A DNA stretch of 64,000 nucleotides, from contig NZ_CP166850.1 of assembly GCF_041346945.1 (NCBI RefSeq), positions 5,688,501 through 5,752,500 of the forward strand, written 5' to 3'. The notes beneath the pieces are model-generated. The model worked only from the letters and a program-made list of their open reading frames with translations. It ran no database searches and was not told the origin of the DNA. This stretch comes from Amycolatopsis sp. cg9 (lineage in GTDB: Bacteria; Actinomycetota; Actinomycetes; Mycobacteriales; Pseudonocardiaceae). Both the position numbers and the translations under genes were made by a program. Below are positions 53,995 to 63,245 of the stretch, piece after piece (the stretch's first letter is position 1; each line of letters opens with the position of its first letter).

Positions 53995-55382
53995 GGCGCG
54001 GTCGAGGCGCGTGGCCGGCGGTCGTTGTCCGGCTCGTCGCTGCCGGGGGCGATCTGCGCCAGCGCCTCGCGAGACGTGTCGACGCCGGCGAACACGTTGA
54101 GCAGCGTCACGACGATGTACATGCCCGAGACGCCCAGGATCACCCCGACGACGCCGTAGCTGTTGAACAGCCACAGGACGATGAAGGGGGAGAAGATCAA
54201 GCAGATGCGTCCGACGGTCTGGGCGAAGCCGCCGCCGCGGAAGCGGAACGCGGTCGGGAAGAACTCCGGTGTGGTGCCGAGGCCCAGCGTCAGGAACGAC
54301 GCGACCGTCGCGACGAGGACGAAGCCGACGGCGATGACCAGTGCGGGCGCCTTCATGAAGGGGTAGAGGCCGGCGAAGATCGCCGAAAGGGTCCCGAACA
54401 GCACGATGCTGCGGCGCCGCCCGAGGCGGTCGACGATGAACATGCACAGCAGCGGCCCCGCGACGTAGCCGGCCATGATGGCCGCGTTGAAGCCGAGGGA
54501 CTTCGAGACGGTCATGCCCTGCTTGACGAAGAACGTGGGCATCCAGCCGGTGACGGCGTAGGAGCCGAACAGGCACGTGACGGTCAGGATCAGCGCCATC
54601 AGCGTCCGGCGGACGACCGGGCGCGAGAACAGCACCGTGACCGGCACCCACTCGGCCTTCTCGTTCTGCTGCTGCGGGGCCGGAGCCGGATCGGCCTCGT
54701 GGCGCGAAATGCCGGACTCCCGCTCGATCTGCCGGACGACGGCCTCGGCCTCCTCGTACCGCCCGCGCGACTCCAGCCACCGCGGCGACTCCGGCATACC
54801 CCGGCGCAGCCACCAGGCGATCAGCGCGCCGACGCCGCCGATGACGAACATCCCCCGCCAGGTGAACGCCGGGATGACGACCCAGCCCAGGAGCGAGGAC
54901 AGGGAGACGCCGAGTCCGGCGAAGATCCCGAGCAGGCCCAGGTACCGGCCGCGACGGGCCCGGGGGATGAACTCGGTGATCATGCCGTAGCAGATGACGT
55001 ACTCGGCGCCCATCCCGATGCTCATCACACCTCGCAGGGCGATGAGCACCTGCATGGACGGCGCCAGAGCGGCGAGCAGGGCGAGGATTCCGAAGAGCGC
55101 CAGGCTGAACTGGAAGGCGAAGCTGCGTCCGACCCGGTCGCCGAGCCAGCCGGCGAAGGCGGCTCCGATCGCCAGGCCGGCGAACGTGACCGACAGGAAG
55201 AGCGAGTTCAGTTCGAGCGTCGAGAAGCCGGTGGGCAGCATCGAGGCCAGCACCGCGGCCGAGAGCGTGTTGTCGAAGGAGTCGAAGAACATGCCCAGGC
55301 CGACCAGTACGGCGATGCGCCGGTGGAATTTGCCGATGGGGAGGTTGTCGAGCCGCAGGCCCGCGTTGAGGTGCGTGGTCAT
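53991..55382 (-). CDS. MFS transporter (AAHS/sugar-acid-type)
   Basis: 463 residues with 12 transmembrane helices and the MFS motif GDRVGRSFAFQF after the second helix, plus RFRGGGFAQTVGR after helix ten, as in aromatic-acid:H+ and sialic/sugar-acid symporters. A charged loop of about 60 residues (AEAVVRQIERE...) separates the halves. ATG at 55382 follows GGGAGG by nine bases. It diverges from the Zn-ADH gene at 55655 with the cluster operator between them, so it most likely imports the cluster's substrate. Confidence 0.9.
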   Translation of the reverse strand: MTTHLNAGLRLDNLPIGKFHRRIAVLVGLGMFFDSFDNTLSAAVLASMLPTGFSTLELNSLFLSVTFAGLAIGAAFAGWLGDRVGRSFAFQFSLALFGILALLAALAPSMQVLIALRGVMSIGMGAEYVICYGMITEFIPRARRGRYLGLLGIFAGLGVSLSSLLGWVVIPAFTWRGMFVIGGVGALIAWWLRRGMPESPRWLESRGRYEEAEAVVRQIERESGISRHEADPAPAPQQQNEKAEWVPVTVLFSRPVVRRTLMALILTVTCLFGSYAVTGWMPTFFVKQGMTVSKSLGFNAAIMAGYVAGPLLCMFIVDRLGRRRSIVLFGTLSAIFAGLYPFMKAPALVIAVGFVLVATVASFLTLGLGTTPEFFPTAFRFRGGGFAQTVGRICLIFSPFIVLWLFNSYGVVGVILGVSGMYIVVTLLNVFAGVDTSREALAQIAPGSDEPDNDRRPRASTAP

Positions 55383-55580
55383 CGAACGTTGCCTCCCGCT
55401 CGTGCCGGGCCGGGAAGACGGGTTTCGCATGGGTTCGATCGACATTGTCCGGTCATGCGCTTATTACCTTTGGCTTGGTGTTCGATGCGCAACGGCGCGA
55501 ACACGACGGTGTGTTGGTGGGCGCTTTGTGCCGGCGGATCACCGGTTGACGACGCTCAGCTCCTCGCAGCGATACTTGAC

Positions 55581-55608
55581 GATATCCTGTATTATGAGAC
55601 ATCGTCAA
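55581..55608. promoter_or_regulatory. Operator A of the catabolic cluster
   Basis: ATATCC-TGTATTATG-AGACAT-CGTCAAC shares most of its positions with the operator at 62318-62338 (ATATCC-N9-GGATAT-TGTCAATC), including ATATCCTG, TATG and GTCAA. It lies between MFS (minus) and Zn-ADH (plus), a divergent promoter pair. The second half is degenerate, so it may be the weaker site. Confidence 0.7.
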
Positions 55609-55654
55609 CAGTCGAGACCCCGCCGATGTTGGCCTCGATCGAGGAGCGTTGAAC

Positions 55655-56683
55655 GTGAAAGCTGTTCTCTTCCTGGGTGAAGGCAAGCTCGAAGTCCGTG
55701 AGCTGCCCGACCCGGTGCCCGGTCCGGATGAAGTGGTCATCCGGATGAAGGCCTCCGGCATGTGCGGGAGCGATCTCAACCACCTGCACGGCCCACCGCG
55801 CTCCGGATCCCAGCTGGTCATCGAAGGACACGAGCCCTGTGGCGTCGTCGAGCTCGTCGGCGAGGCCGTGCGGCCCGGCGAGGCCAAGGCCGGTGACCGG
55901 GTGATGGTCCACCACTACGACGGGTGCCGGACCTGCCGGTACTGCCGGTCGGGCTGGACCCAGTACTGCCCGAACGCGCGCACCGTGTACGGCGGGCTGG
56001 ACGGCGACGGCGGGCACGCGGACTTCATGAAGGTGCCCGCGCACACCCTCATCGCCTTGCCCGACTCGCTGTCGTTCAAGACCGGCGCGGCGATCTCGTG
56101 CGGCACCGGGACGGCCTTCGGGGCGATCAAAAGGGTCGGGTTGTCCGCCGACGAGACCGTGGCGGTCTTCGGGCAGGGGCCTGTCGGCCTGAGCTGCACA
56201 CTGCTGGCCAAGGCCTTCGGTGCCCGGGTGATCGCTGTCGATGTCGAGCCCTCGCGGCTGGAGATGGCGCGGAAGTTCGGTGCCGACCACGTCGTCGACG
56301 CCCGGGATCAGGATTCCGTCGCTGCCGTCCGGGAACTCACCCGCAACGGTGAAGGCGCCGACAAGTCCATCGAGTGCAGCGCGAACGTCACCGTGCGCCG
56401 TCAGGCCGTTCAGGCGCTCCGGCGCTGGGGAACGGCCTGCCTGGTCGGCGTCTTCGGCAAGATCGAACTGGACAGCGAAGAGCTCATCCAGCTGCAGAAG
56501 ACCGTCGTCGGCTCGCTCACCTTCAGCAAGAACCTGCAGGAGGAGTGCGCCCTGTTCGTCGCCGAGCGGGGTCTGGACGTCGAATCGCTGTTCACCAACG
56601 AGTTTCGGCTCGACGAGGCCGAGCACGCCTATGACCTGTTCGACCGGCGCCAGATCGGCAAGGGCGTCTTCGTTTTCGACTGA
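55655..56683 (+). CDS. Zinc-dependent alcohol dehydrogenase family protein
   Basis: 342 residues. Catalytic zinc ligands are Cys in GMCGSDLNHLHG and His-Glu in IEGHEPCGVV; the structural zinc site is the four-cysteine DGCRTCRYCRSGWTQYC. The coenzyme fold is VFGQGPVGLSCTLLAKAFGA. It oxidises an alcohol or polyol with NAD(P); sorbitol- or threonine-type relatives are similar. GGAG precedes the GTG (55655) by about eight bases. It starts a plus-strand unit with the aldehyde dehydrogenase 12 bases downstream, fitting alcohol-to-aldehyde-to-acid oxidation. Confidence 0.94.
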   Translation: MKAVLFLGEGKLEVRELPDPVPGPDEVVIRMKASGMCGSDLNHLHGPPRSGSQLVIEGHEPCGVVELVGEAVRPGEAKAGDRVMVHHYDGCRTCRYCRSGWTQYCPNARTVYGGLDGDGGHADFMKVPAHTLIALPDSLSFKTGAAISCGTGTAFGAIKRVGLSADETVAVFGQGPVGLSCTLLAKAFGARVIAVDVEPSRLEMARKFGADHVVDARDQDSVAAVRELTRNGEGADKSIECSANVTVRRQAVQALRRWGTACLVGVFGKIELDSEELIQLQKTVVGSLTFSKNLQEECALFVAERGLDVESLFTNEFRLDEAEHAYDLFDRRQIGKGVFVFD

Positions 56684-56695
56684 CGGGAAGCCGCA

Positions 56696-58186
56696 GTGAC
56701 CACTTTTCAGCAGAACTTCGCCCTGGGCGAGCAGGCCCAGGGGTTCTTGTCACGCGAGGTCCACCACCACGTCATCGACGGCAAGCGCGTTCCCGCCGCG
56801 TCGGGCCGGACGCTGAGCACGGTCAATCCCTCGACCGGTGAGGTCTTGGCGCAGCTCGCGGCGGGTGACGCGTCCGATGTGGATCAGGCGGTTCACGCCG
56901 CGCGCAGAGCATTCAGCGGTCCATGGCGTGCCTGGACGCCCTATGAGCGCCAGGCGCTGCTGACGCGCGTCGCCCAGACCCTCGACGAGCGGTTCGAGGA
57001 ACTGATCCAGATCGAGGCCACGGACATGGGCGCCCCGGTCTCGAGGTTGCGCACCACCAAGCCCGCCTTGATGAAGATGCTGTCGTTCTTCGCCGCGCAG
57101 GCGGCCACCATCAGCGGTGAGACCCTGATGAACGGCATTCCCGGCAGCGTCGCCACGATGACGCTGAAGGCACCGGTCGGAGTCATCGGCGGGATCATTC
57201 CCTGGAACGGTCCGCTCAACAGCCAGTTCTGGATCATCGGCGCCGTGCTGGCCAGCGGGTGCACCACCGTGCTGAAACCGTCCGAGGACGCCTCGCTGTC
57301 GGTACTGCGGGTGGCCGAGATCCTGCTCGAAGTCGGTGTGCCGGACGGCGTGGTCAACGTCGTCACCGGCTTGGGCAAGGAGGCGGGCCACGCGCTGGCG
57401 GCCCACCCGGACGTCGACCGCATCGCGTTCACCGGCTCGACGCAGACCGGCCGCAGCGTCATCGAAGCGTCCACGGTGAACATCAAGAAGCTGCAGCTGG
57501 AACTCGGCGGCAAGTCCGCGGATATCGTGTGCGCGGACGCAGACCTGGACAAGGCGGTGCCGGGCGCCGCGATGGGCGTGTTCGCCAACTCCGGTCAGAT
57601 CTGCTTCGCCGGCACCCGGGTGCTGGTCCAGCGTCCCGTCGTCGACGAGTTCACCGCACGGCTGCTCGAGTTCGTGAAGACCCTGCGAGTGGGGCACAGC
57701 CTGGACACCGCCGCGACGTTGGGTCCGGTGATTTCCCAGCCCCAGCTGGACAAGGTGCTGTCCTACGTCGACGTCGGCCGGACCGAGGGTGCCGACTTGC
57801 TCTGCGGCGGCCGGCGGCTCGAAGGTAGCGGCTACTTCGTGGAGCCGAGCGTTTTCGCCGGGGTGACCAACGAGATGCGGATCGCCCGCGAGGAGATCTT
57901 CGGCCCGGTGCTGTCGATCCTGCCGTTCGACGACGTGGACGAGGCCATCGCGATCGCCAACGACAGCGAGTACGGCCTCGGGGGAGCGGTGTGGTCGCAG
58001 AACCTGTCCACCGCGCTGCGGGTGGTCCACGGCGTGCACACCGGCACGATGTGGGTGAACTGCTACGGCTACATCGACCCGCTGGTCGGGTTCGGCGGGA
58101 CGAAGATGAGCGGGTACGGCTCCAAGGGGAGTGCCGCGCACATGGACACCTACCTGTACACCAAGAGCGTCTACATTCAGCTGTGA
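56696..58186 (+). CDS. Aldehyde dehydrogenase
   Basis: 496 residues of the NAD(P)-dependent ALDH superfamily: cofactor site PWNGPLNSQFW, FTGSTQTGRSV, catalytic Glu in LELGGKSADIV and nucleophile Cys in NSGQICFAG. It oxidises an aldehyde to a carboxylate. It lies 12 bases after the Zn-ADH gene and likely follows it in the pathway. A strong hairpin follows the stop by 13 bases. Confidence 0.95.
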   Translation: MTTFQQNFALGEQAQGFLSREVHHHVIDGKRVPAASGRTLSTVNPSTGEVLAQLAAGDASDVDQAVHAARRAFSGPWRAWTPYERQALLTRVAQTLDERFEELIQIEATDMGAPVSRLRTTKPALMKMLSFFAAQAATISGETLMNGIPGSVATMTLKAPVGVIGGIIPWNGPLNSQFWIIGAVLASGCTTVLKPSEDASLSVLRVAEILLEVGVPDGVVNVVTGLGKEAGHALAAHPDVDRIAFTGSTQTGRSVIEASTVNIKKLQLELGGKSADIVCADADLDKAVPGAAMGVFANSGQICFAGTRVLVQRPVVDEFTARLLEFVKTLRVGHSLDTAATLGPVISQPQLDKVLSYVDVGRTEGADLLCGGRRLEGSGYFVEPSVFAGVTNEMRIAREEIFGPVLSILPFDDVDEAIAIANDSEYGLGGAVWSQNLSTALRVVHGVHTGTMWVNCYGYIDPLVGFGGTKMSGYGSKGSAAHMDTYLYTKSVYIQL

Positions 58187-58199
58187 CCGCTATGCGAAA

Positions 58200-58234
58200 G
58201 AGCGCCCCGGGAACTCAGAGATCCCGGGGCGCTC
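58200..58234. terminator. Bidirectional terminator hairpin
   Basis: GAGCGCCCCGGGA (58200-58212) pairs perfectly with 58222-58234 around a 9-nt loop. It lies between the convergent ALDH and ketopantoate-reductase-like genes. No T-run. Confidence 0.8.
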
Positions 58235-58252
58235 GAGTAGGAGCCCGTCGGG

Positions 58253-59239
58253 TCAGCTGCCGGTGTCGTAATACTGACCCGCGGCACGGGCTCGCTGGGT
58301 CGCCAACTCGATCACCAGCTCGAGGTTGGGTGTCGGGACCTGCGCCAGCGCGGCCAAATCGAGCGGGACGCGAAGCATCGCGTCGATCTCCATCGGCCGG
58401 CTCGCGCGCAGGTCCTGCGCGATGCTCTGGAGATGGCCGGACTTCGCCAGCTTGCTAAGCCCTTCTTCGGGATCCCCCGGATCGCAGCCCAGGGCACGCG
58501 CGATGGCGGCGCCCTCGTCCGCCATCGCCTTGGCGGTACCGGCGATGGCGGGCTTGTCGAGGACGTCCTTCATCGGCGAGCCCGTCAGGACGGCGAGGGA
58601 GCCGCCGACGAGGTTCATCAGCAGCTTGGCCCAGATCGCGTCGCGGATCTTCGGCGTGACGGTGGCTTCCAGCCCGCTGGGGTTGAGCAGCGTCGCCAGT
58701 GCGTCGAGCTTTTCGTCGGGCCGGCCGTCGGGGCGGCCGATGACCAGGCGGTTGCGGGGGTTCTCGGCGCGGATCAGGCCTGGTGCGGGCACGCTGCAGG
58801 CGGTGTAGGCCACAGCGCCCACGGCCCGGTCGGGGCCGACGTGGTTCTCCAGTGCGCGTTCCGGATCGAGCCGTCGGAGGTGGGTGCCGCCCAGGGGACC
58901 GCCGTGGGAGTGGAAGTACCACCAGGGGATGCCGTTCATGACGAACAGCGCCAAGCCGTCCGGCCGCAGCAGGGAACCGACCTGCTCGGCGATGGCCGGA
59001 AGGGCCGGGGCTTTGACCGCCACGATGACGATGTCCTGCGGCTCCAGCTCGGCCGGCCGGTCGGTGGCGACCGGGTGGGAGACCAGCTCGCCCTCACGGG
59101 TCTGCACCCGCAGCCCGTGCCGGCGGATCGCGGCCAGCTGCTCGCCACGGGCGACCAGCGAGACCTCGGCGTCACGGGAGGCCAGGCGCCCGGCGATGTG
59201 CCCGCCCACAGCTCCCGCGCCGTACACGCAAATCTTCAT
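58253..59239 (-). CDS. Ketopantoate reductase (PanE/ApbA) family protein
   Basis: 328 residues. The Rossmann start is MKICVYGAGAVGGHIAGRLASRDAEVSLVAR; the C-terminal helical domain has the conserved Lys in IRDAIWAKLLMNLVGGSLAVL. The family reduces 2-oxo acids to 2-hydroxy acids with NADPH (ketopantoate to pantoate in the type enzyme). Because it sits in a catabolic cluster with an aldolase, a sugar-acid or 2-oxo-acid substrate is more likely than pantothenate synthesis. GGAGG precedes the ATG; its ATG overlaps the aldolase stop (ATGA). Confidence 0.9.
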   Translation of the reverse strand: MKICVYGAGAVGGHIAGRLASRDAEVSLVARGEQLAAIRRHGLRVQTREGELVSHPVATDRPAELEPQDIVIVAVKAPALPAIAEQVGSLLRPDGLALFVMNGIPWWYFHSHGGPLGGTHLRRLDPERALENHVGPDRAVGAVAYTACSVPAPGLIRAENPRNRLVIGRPDGRPDEKLDALATLLNPSGLEATVTPKIRDAIWAKLLMNLVGGSLAVLTGSPMKDVLDKPAIAGTAKAMADEGAAIARALGCDPGDPEEGLSKLAKSGHLQSIAQDLRASRPMEIDAMLRVPLDLAALAQVPTPNLELVIELATQRARAAGQYYDTGS

Positions 59240-60033
59240 GCGAGTCCTCCGTCGAACTGCCGGCGCTTCTGCGCCGCGGCGGCGCTGAGGAACGAGATGT
59301 CGTTGCCGGTGGAGACGTAGCCGGCGCCGAGGTCCAGGTACTGCCGGATGAGGTCCGGCCGCCCGCCCATCCCGCCGATGCCCACCGTCTTGCCGTGCGC
59401 TCGGCAGGCGTCGATGACGTGCAGGAACGCCTTGTGCACCTCCGGGTGGTCCACCTGCCCGGCGAAACCCAGCTCGCCGCTGAGGTCGCTCGCGCCCACG
59501 AGGACGATGTCCACGCCGTCCACCGCGGCGATGGCCTCCGTCGCGTCCAGGCCGGCGCGGGATTCGACCATCGCCACGACCATGGAGGTCTCGTCGAGCG
59601 CGCGGATGGTCTGGTCGCTGGGCAGTGATCGGTAGTGCAGCTGCGGCGCCGATCCCGCGAAGGAGCGTTCGCCCCACGGCGCGTGCTTCACGGCACTCAC
59701 CGCCGCGTGCGCCTGGTCGGCGGACTGCACGCCCGGCACGACGATCCCCATGGCGCCGGCGTCCATGACCCGGGCGATGAGGAACGGGTCCAAGCCGGGG
59801 ACGCGGACCAGGGGGGTGACGCCCAGGTGGGTGCAGGCCATGCAGATCTGGCCCGCGGCTTCCAGCGGAAAGCTGCTGTGCTCCAGGTCGATGTAGACGG
59901 AGTCGAAGCCCGCGGCGTGGGCGATCGCGGCGATGTCGACTGTCCGCACCAGGCGGACGGTCATCGAGAACACCGGTTCGCCCCGGGAGAGCTTTTCCTT
60001 CAAGGGATTGCGCAACAGGGGTTCGCTGGTCAT
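59236..60033 (-). CDS. HpcH/HpaI family aldolase
   Basis: 265 residues of the class II pyruvate aldolases. Catalytic His is in IDLEHSSF, substrate Arg in LVRVPG, metal-binding Glu in MVESRAGLDATEAI and Asp in VGASDLSGELG. It cleaves 4-hydroxy-2-oxo acids to pyruvate (or a keto acid) and an aldehyde. Its start and stop both overlap neighbours by four bases, so it is coupled to the ALDH upstream and the ketopantoate-reductase-like gene downstream. The aldehyde it releases would be the natural substrate of that ALDH. Confidence 0.93.
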   Translation of the reverse strand: MTSEPLLRNPLKEKLSRGEPVFSMTVRLVRTVDIAAIAHAAGFDSVYIDLEHSSFPLEAAGQICMACTHLGVTPLVRVPGLDPFLIARVMDAGAMGIVVPGVQSADQAHAAVSAVKHAPWGERSFAGSAPQLHYRSLPSDQTIRALDETSMVVAMVESRAGLDATEAIAAVDGVDIVLVGASDLSGELGFAGQVDHPEVHKAFLHVIDACRAHGKTVGIGGMGGRPDLIRQYLDLGAGYVSTGNDISFLSAAAAQKRRQFDGGLA

Positions 60034-61463
60034 GCTCGTGCCTCGTTTTCGAACCCGTACACGGACTTGACTTCGAGATATTCTTCGAACCCGAACCTGC
60101 CCATCGAGCGGCCGATGCCGGACTCCTTGTACCCGCCCATGGGGGCGTACGAATCGGTGGCCGCGCCGTTGTAGCTCACGCGTCCGGCCCGCAGCCCGTT
60201 CACGACACGGCGGGCCTTCGCCGGATCATCACCGAAAACGTAGCCACCGAGCCCGTACGGCGAATCGTTGGCGATACGCAGGGCGTCGTCCTCGTCGCGG
60301 TAGGGCAGGACGGCCAGGACGGGACCGAAGACCTCCTCGCGGGCGATCCGCATGTCGGGGGTTACCCCGGTGAACACCGTGGGCCGCACGAAGTAGCCCC
60401 GGTCCAGACCCTCCGGGCGCTCGGTGCCCCCGGTGACGAGGTGGGCGCCGTCGTCGAGGCCGCTCTGGACGAGATCGCCGATCGACTTGAACTGGGCGGC
60501 GCTGACGACCGGCCCCATGGTCGTCGCGCTGTCCAGCGGGTCGCCGAGGCGGAAGCGCCGAACTTCGTCGACGAGGAAGGGCACCACCTGCTCGACCTGG
60601 CTTTCGTGCACCAGCATCCGGCTGGGAGCGTGACAGGACTGGCCGGCGTTGAAGAAGCAGCGCTGGATGTTCCAGCGCGCGGCCCGCTCGAGGTCGGCGT
60701 CGGGCAGCACGATGTTGGCCGACTTCCCGCCCAGCTCGAGGCACACCCGCTTCACCGTGCCGGCCGCGGCGGCTCCGACCAGCTTGCCGGCGGCGGTGGA
60801 TCCGGTGAAGGAGATCATGTCGACGTCCCGGTGGCGGGAGAGCGCGTCGCCGACTTCACGGCCGGTTCCGTTCACCAGGTTGAACACGCCCGGCGGCACT
60901 TCGGCTTCGTGCAGCACCTGGGCCATGAGCGCGCCGCTCGCGGCGGAATTGAGGCTGGGCTTGGCGACCAAGGTGCACCCGGCGGCCAGGCCGTAGATCA
61001 GCTTGATCACGCCGGTCTGGATCGGCCAGTTCCACGGCGAGATCAGCGCGCAGACGCCGATCGGCTCGCGCCGGACGACGGCGCTGCCCATCCGCGTTTC
61101 GAAGGGGTAGTCGCGCAGGATGTCGCGGGCCACCCGCATGTGCTGGGCCGGGCCGGTGACCTGGGCGCGGTTGCCGACGGGAATGCCGACCTCGCGCGCG
61201 ATCAGCTCCGAGAACTCGTCGGCGTGCGACTCGTACACGTCGATGATGCGGTCGATCAGTGCGATCCGGTCGGCGGCCGAGGACACGGAGAAGGTTTCGA
61301 ACGCCTTGCGTGCCGCGGCGACCGCGCGATCCGCGTCCGCGGCGCTGCCCAGAGCCACCCGGGCGAAGACCTCTTCGCGGGTGGGGTCGATGAGCTCTGC
61401 TTCGCGCGGCTCGAGCGGTTCGGTCCACCGGCCGTCGATGTAGAGGTGCGGGTACTGCCGCAT
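60030..61463 (-). CDS. Aldehyde dehydrogenase
   Basis: 477 residues: SPWNWPIQTGVIKL, FTGSTAAGKLVGAA, Glu in LELGGKSANIV, catalytic Cys in NAGQSCHAPSRML. It oxidises an aldehyde with NAD(P). The ATG at 61463 follows GAGGAG at a spacing of about 11; upstream frame to 61610 is not homologous. The stop overlaps the aldolase start (ATGA). It is the second gene of a four-gene minus-strand unit, 20 bases after the SDR. Confidence 0.95.
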   Translation of the reverse strand: MRQYPHLYIDGRWTEPLEPREAELIDPTREEVFARVALGSAADADRAVAAARKAFETFSVSSAADRIALIDRIIDVYESHADEFSELIAREVGIPVGNRAQVTGPAQHMRVARDILRDYPFETRMGSAVVRREPIGVCALISPWNWPIQTGVIKLIYGLAAGCTLVAKPSLNSAASGALMAQVLHEAEVPPGVFNLVNGTGREVGDALSRHRDVDMISFTGSTAAGKLVGAAAAGTVKRVCLELGGKSANIVLPDADLERAARWNIQRCFFNAGQSCHAPSRMLVHESQVEQVVPFLVDEVRRFRLGDPLDSATTMGPVVSAAQFKSIGDLVQSGLDDGAHLVTGGTERPEGLDRGYFVRPTVFTGVTPDMRIAREEVFGPVLAVLPYRDEDDALRIANDSPYGLGGYVFGDDPAKARRVVNGLRAGRVSYNGAATDSYAPMGGYKESGIGRSMGRFGFEEYLEVKSVYGFENEARA

Positions 61464-61483
61464 GAGCGTGGTCTCCTCGGGGG

Positions 61484-62308
61484 TCAGCTGCTGTGGGTGT
61501 AGCCGCCGTCGCAGGCGATCGTCTGGCCGGTGATGAACGCGGACGCCGGCGTGGCCAGGAAGAACAGGACGCCGACCAGATCGGTCGGCACCATGCCGCG
61601 CGGGATGCACTGCTGCGACGCCGCGCGCGCCCGGACCTCGACGGTCGGGTTGACGGTGCGCTCGACCTCAGTGGCGACCATGCCCGGCCGCACGCAGTTG
61701 ACCGTGATCCCGTGGGGACCCAGCTCGCGCGCCAGGGAGTTGGTCATGCCGATGACGGCCGACTTGGAGGTGACGTAGTGCAGGTAGTTGACCGTGCCGC
61801 GGGTCACCGAGTCGGAGGAGATGTTGACGATGCGGCCGAAGCCCGCCGAACGCATGTGCGGAGCCACCGCCCGGACGCACAGGAAGCTCCCGGTGACGTT
61901 GACCTTCAGCACCTTTTCCCACTGCTCCAGGGGAATCTGGTCGAACGGTCCCTTTTCGATGGTCGCGAAGATCGACGCGTTGTTGACCAGCACGTCGATT
62001 CGGCCGCGGTCTTCGATGATCGTGTCGACCATCGCGGCGACGGAGGATTCGTCGGCCACGTCCACCCGGACGGCCAGTCCGTTCCCGCCGGCGTCGTGGA
62101 TCTCCTTGACCACCGCCTCCGCTTTGGCGAGGTCGAGATCGGCCACCACGGAGATGGCGCCGGCTGCGGCGAACTGGCGCGCCAGCTCGCGGCCGATGCC
62201 TTGCCCGGCGCCGGTGACGACGACTACCCGCCCCTCGACGCTGAAGTCCCGTGCCGAGGCCGGCACACCGGAGTCCTGAGGGGTGTGAGTGAGAGGCGTC
62301 GTCGTCAT
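61484..62308 (-). CDS. Short-chain dehydrogenase/reductase
   Basis: 274 residues. The N-terminus MTTTPLTHTPQDSGVPAS is followed by VVVVTGAGQGIGRELARQFA and NNAS, catalytic Ser in VNISSDSVTRG and Y-x3-K in YVTSKSAV. It is a classical SDR of the 3-oxoacyl-reductase/sugar-alcohol type. ATG 62308 is the first gene of the minus-strand unit, ten bases from the cluster's operator B. It probably oxidises a hydroxyl group early in the pathway. Confidence 0.94.
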   Translation of the reverse strand: MTTTPLTHTPQDSGVPASARDFSVEGRVVVVTGAGQGIGRELARQFAAAGAISVVADLDLAKAEAVVKEIHDAGGNGLAVRVDVADESSVAAMVDTIIEDRGRIDVLVNNASIFATIEKGPFDQIPLEQWEKVLKVNVTGSFLCVRAVAPHMRSAGFGRIVNISSDSVTRGTVNYLHYVTSKSAVIGMTNSLARELGPHGITVNCVRPGMVATEVERTVNPTVEVRARAASQQCIPRGMVPTDLVGVLFFLATPASAFITGQTIACDGGYTHSS

Positions 62309-62317
62309 GGGTTGAAC

Positions 62318-62338
62318 ATATCCTGCAATATGGGATAT
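62318..62338. promoter_or_regulatory. Operator B of the catabolic cluster
   Basis: A palindrome with exact 6-bp arms, ATATCC-N9-GGATAT, followed by TGTCAATC. It lies between the SDR (minus, 62308) and bicupin (plus, 62398) starts. It matches operator A at 55581. The symmetry and AT-rich arms suit a dimeric GntR- or IclR-type repressor; no such gene is in the window. Confidence 0.75.
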
Positions 62339-62397
62339 TGTCAATCAGGTGGCCGGTTCTGCGCCGGCCGAACGACATCGACTTTGAGGAGCGGGAG

Positions 62398-63237
62398 ATG
62401 CGCGTAAGCAAGGCGGCCGACACCGGCAGCGAGCGGGTCGGAACCATGCGCGAGGGGACGCTCGACCAGAAGCACCTGCTGTTCGGCGAAGACGGCTCGC
62501 GCAACAACTACGACCTGAACATGGGACTCACCGGCGGTGGCGGCTGGCGGACCCCGCGGCACCGGCACAACTTCGACCAGATCCGTTACGTCATCGCGGG
62601 CAAGCTGCCCTTCACCGAGACCGACGTGCTGGAACAGGGCTGGGTGGGGTACTTCCCCGAAAGTGTCCACTATGGACCACAGGAACGCCCCGAAGGACTG
62701 CGCACCATGGTTCTCCAGTGCGGTGGCGCGAGCGGCGCCGGCTACCTGAGCGTCGCGCAGCGGGAGGCGACGAACGCCGAGCTGGCCAAGACCGGCGAGT
62801 TCAAGAAGGGCAAGTACCACTACACCGACGCCGACGGTGTGGCCCGGGTAGTGGACGGCTCGCAGGCGATCTTCGAGCACGCCACGGGCGGCAAGCTGGA
62901 GTTCGCGACTCCGCGGTACACCGACGTCATCACGATGAACCCCGCGGCCTACGACTGGCTCCCGCAGGGCGATGAGGGCGTCGCGGAGAAGTGGCTCGGC
63001 AGCTTCACCGAACGCAACCTGCGCATCGGGTTCCTGCGCCTCGACGCCGGCGCGGTGTACCGGGCAGGGCAGCACCCCTCCATCGAGATCCTGTTCCAGA
63101 TCGACGGTCAAGTCTCGGCCGGCGGCGAGAAGTACGGTCCCGAAACCGGGTACGAGTTCCTCGCCAACGAGGGACCGGTGCCGGTCGAGGCCGTCGAGCC
63201 GACCGAGTTCTTCCGCGCGGTGCTGCACACGTTCTGA
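62398..63237 (+). CDS. Bicupin protein of unknown function
   Basis: 279 residues with two cupin-like halves. Metal-ligand histidines appear in WRTPRHRHNFDQIRYVIAG and, in the second half, in AGQHPSIEILFQIDG. No signature ties it to a known dioxygenase or isomerase. GAGGAG precedes the ATG at 62398. It begins the plus-strand unit controlled by operator B and lies eight bases before the FAD oxidase gene; a role in oxidising or sensing the cluster's substrate is inferred. Confidence 0.82.
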   Translation: MRVSKAADTGSERVGTMREGTLDQKHLLFGEDGSRNNYDLNMGLTGGGGWRTPRHRHNFDQIRYVIAGKLPFTETDVLEQGWVGYFPESVHYGPQERPEGLRTMVLQCGGASGAGYLSVAQREATNAELAKTGEFKKGKYHYTDADGVARVVDGSQAIFEHATGGKLEFATPRYTDVITMNPAAYDWLPQGDEGVAEKWLGSFTERNLRIGFLRLDAGAVYRAGQHPSIEILFQIDGQVSAGGEKYGPETGYEFLANEGPVPVEAVEPTEFFRAVLHTF

Positions 63238-63245
63238 GCCGGCTG

